Source of the DNA: Zygaena filipendulae
Lineage: Eukaryota > Arthropoda > Insecta > Lepidoptera > Zygaenidae
Assembly: GCA_907165275.2 (NCBI GenBank)
Contig: OU015660.1
Coordinates: forward strand, 3,102,501 to 3,166,500
Direction: 5' to 3'
Length of the DNA stretch: 64,000 nt
Shown here piece after piece: positions 63,003 through 64,000 of the stretch. Each line of letters opens with the position of its first letter. Positions within the stretch are counted from its first letter, which is position 1. The translations under genes were made by a program, and so were the position numbers. The notes under the pieces are model-generated. The model did not search any database, was not told the DNA's origin, and saw only the letters and a program-made list of their open reading frames with translations.

Positions 63003-63995
63003 ATGGGCGCATACTTTGCTAGTGCATTAAAAATATTACTGTATTTTTTATTTGTAAAATCGAATGAAGGTTCTATTCCTTCGTTATCGAGTCAAGAAAA
63101 AAGTCTACGTACTTATCGGCAAGCTGGGTACGTGTATAATAAGCCAAGTGTTTCGTTCAATCTGCCTTCGAAGCCTACCGCTGTGTCCACTCAAGCGCCG
63201 AATATTGACAAGACACGGGGTCAACAAATGTATTACGCTTATCCAATGCCCAATAGTAGAAACACTGTTAACATCGGGTATTCGACTTCTGGGCCGGGCC
63301 CCGCGAGCCCAACACTAGACACAGTTAAATCAGGAGGATCAGGTTACAGTTACGGAAGTGCTGATACTCAAACCGGTGGTCAGGTTTCCGTAACAAAAAC
63401 AGAATCTTCGAACATCAATTCCGGCACTGGGGTTAGTGGCTATAATTATGGAACAATCAGAACTCAGGCGACGTCGCAAGGTTTTACATCAACTTCTGCG
63501 GTTTCTACTAGTGGTAACTCCGCTGAAGTAGATATTAGAGCTGAGGGTTACAATTACGGAATGCAAACAGGAATCCAAGGTAGCATAAGTTCAGGTAACA
63601 TGCAAACTCAAGTGATATCCGGCGGCAGTTCAGGAGAAGTTTTAACTAACGTTCCAAAGTATTTGCCACCGGTGAGCGATGGAGGTGGCGGCGTAGGCGT
63701 GGAAGTGTCCGTTACATCGGGCTCTACCGCCGCGACACCTTCTGAATCCTATTTGCCCCCATCTCTGACTAGTGCGCCTGCCATAAAACCAAGTTTAACT
63801 CTACCAAGCTCTAGTGTTCCATTACCCTCGTTGAACACTGGATATTTGCCACCAAACCCATCGACATCTCCAGCACAACCAACGGTGCCTCCCCAGCCTA
63901 CAGCACAGTATCTTCCACCAGTTGTGTCCGCTGGATTGCCAACTCAAGGCTCTGTATCAACACCAGCACCGACATATCTACCACCTGTCCTGTGA
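63003..63995 (+). CDS. secreted YLPP/GYxYG-repeat protein (cuticle or extracellular matrix type)
   Basis: Single open frame of 330 aa ending TGA at 63993-63995. Residues 1 to about 23 are a signal peptide (SALKILLYFLFV core). The rest is low-complexity: GYSYG at 114-118, GYNYG at 146-150 and 182-186 within Ser/Thr/Gln/Gly-rich sequence, then five YLPP motifs at 220, 250, 281, 303 and 325 in a Pro/Ser/Thr-rich C-terminus that finishes TYLPPVL. YLP motifs are typical of insect cuticular and other extracellular structural proteins; Tyr-rich repeats may be cross-linked. No chitin-binding Rebers-Riddiford domain is seen. An unspliced structure is assumed; a first intron after the signal peptide is usual for cuticle genes but no splice sites were needed here. 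Confidence 0.7.
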   Translation: MGAYFASALKILLYFLFVKSNEGSIPSLSSQEKSLRTYRQAGYVYNKPSVSFNLPSKPTAVSTQAPNIDKTRGQQMYYAYPMPNSRNTVNIGYSTSGPGPASPTLDTVKSGGSGYSYGSADTQTGGQVSVTKTESSNINSGTGVSGYNYGTIRTQATSQGFTSTSAVSTSGNSAEVDIRAEGYNYGMQTGIQGSISSGNMQTQVISGGSSGEVLTNVPKYLPPVSDGGGGVGVEVSVTSGSTAATPSESYLPPSLTSAPAIKPSLTLPSSSVPLPSLNTGYLPPNPSTSPAQPTVPPQPTAQYLPPVVSAGLPTQGSVSTPAPTYLPPVL

Positions 63996-64000
63996 TTATT

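Noticed and set aside
63064..63318. Alternative frame inside the YLPP gene
   Set aside because: Shadow frame without signal peptide or repeats.

Overview
The window is about 64 kb of AT-rich eukaryotic nuclear DNA, almost certainly from a moth or butterfly (Lepidoptera). Evidence: dozens of copies of the dispersed repeat built on 'ccgcggtttcacccgc...gttcccgcggg...ctagta', abundant 'taggtacctac' tracts, small phase-consistent introns, many MITEs, and proteins of insect type. There are no bacterial, plasmid or phage features.

Left part (1.7-36 kb, minus strand): a complex mod(mdg4)-type BTB/FLYWCH locus. Three constant exons (35815-34817) encode a 281-residue BTB protein common region. Five separate terminal exons, each with one FLYWCH zinc finger and its own stop, lie 22-33 kb downstream at 12.9, 11.8, 11.3, 4.5 and 2.2 kb. 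All five start in the same splice phase as the end of the constant exons, so one BTB head can be joined to any of five DNA-binding tails. The 22 kb between head and tails contains no recognisable gene. It is filled with transposable elements, including a 2.67-kb foldback element with 9-bp target duplications, a 568-bp near-perfect palindrome, a decayed Jockey-type LINE and several terminal-inverted-repeat elements.

Middle part (39.6-52.3 kb): an 11-exon plus-strand gene for a secreted carboxylesterase-like protein (697 aa) whose nucleophile serine position is glycine; a two-exon plus-strand gene for a small secreted cystine-knot peptide (105 aa); and a five-exon minus-strand glutathione S-transferase gene (232 aa) of the type fused to FLYWCH fingers in insect gfzf proteins. 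The knottin and GST genes converge with only 74 bp between stop codons.

Right part (55-64 kb): three intronless plus-strand replication-dependent histone genes, H4, H2A and H2B, each with the canonical 3' stem-loop, then a single-exon gene for a secreted YLPP/GYxYG-repeat protein of cuticle type. No tRNA, rRNA or CRISPR was seen. All gene models were built by eye from splice signals and reading-frame continuity; none was checked against transcripts or databases.
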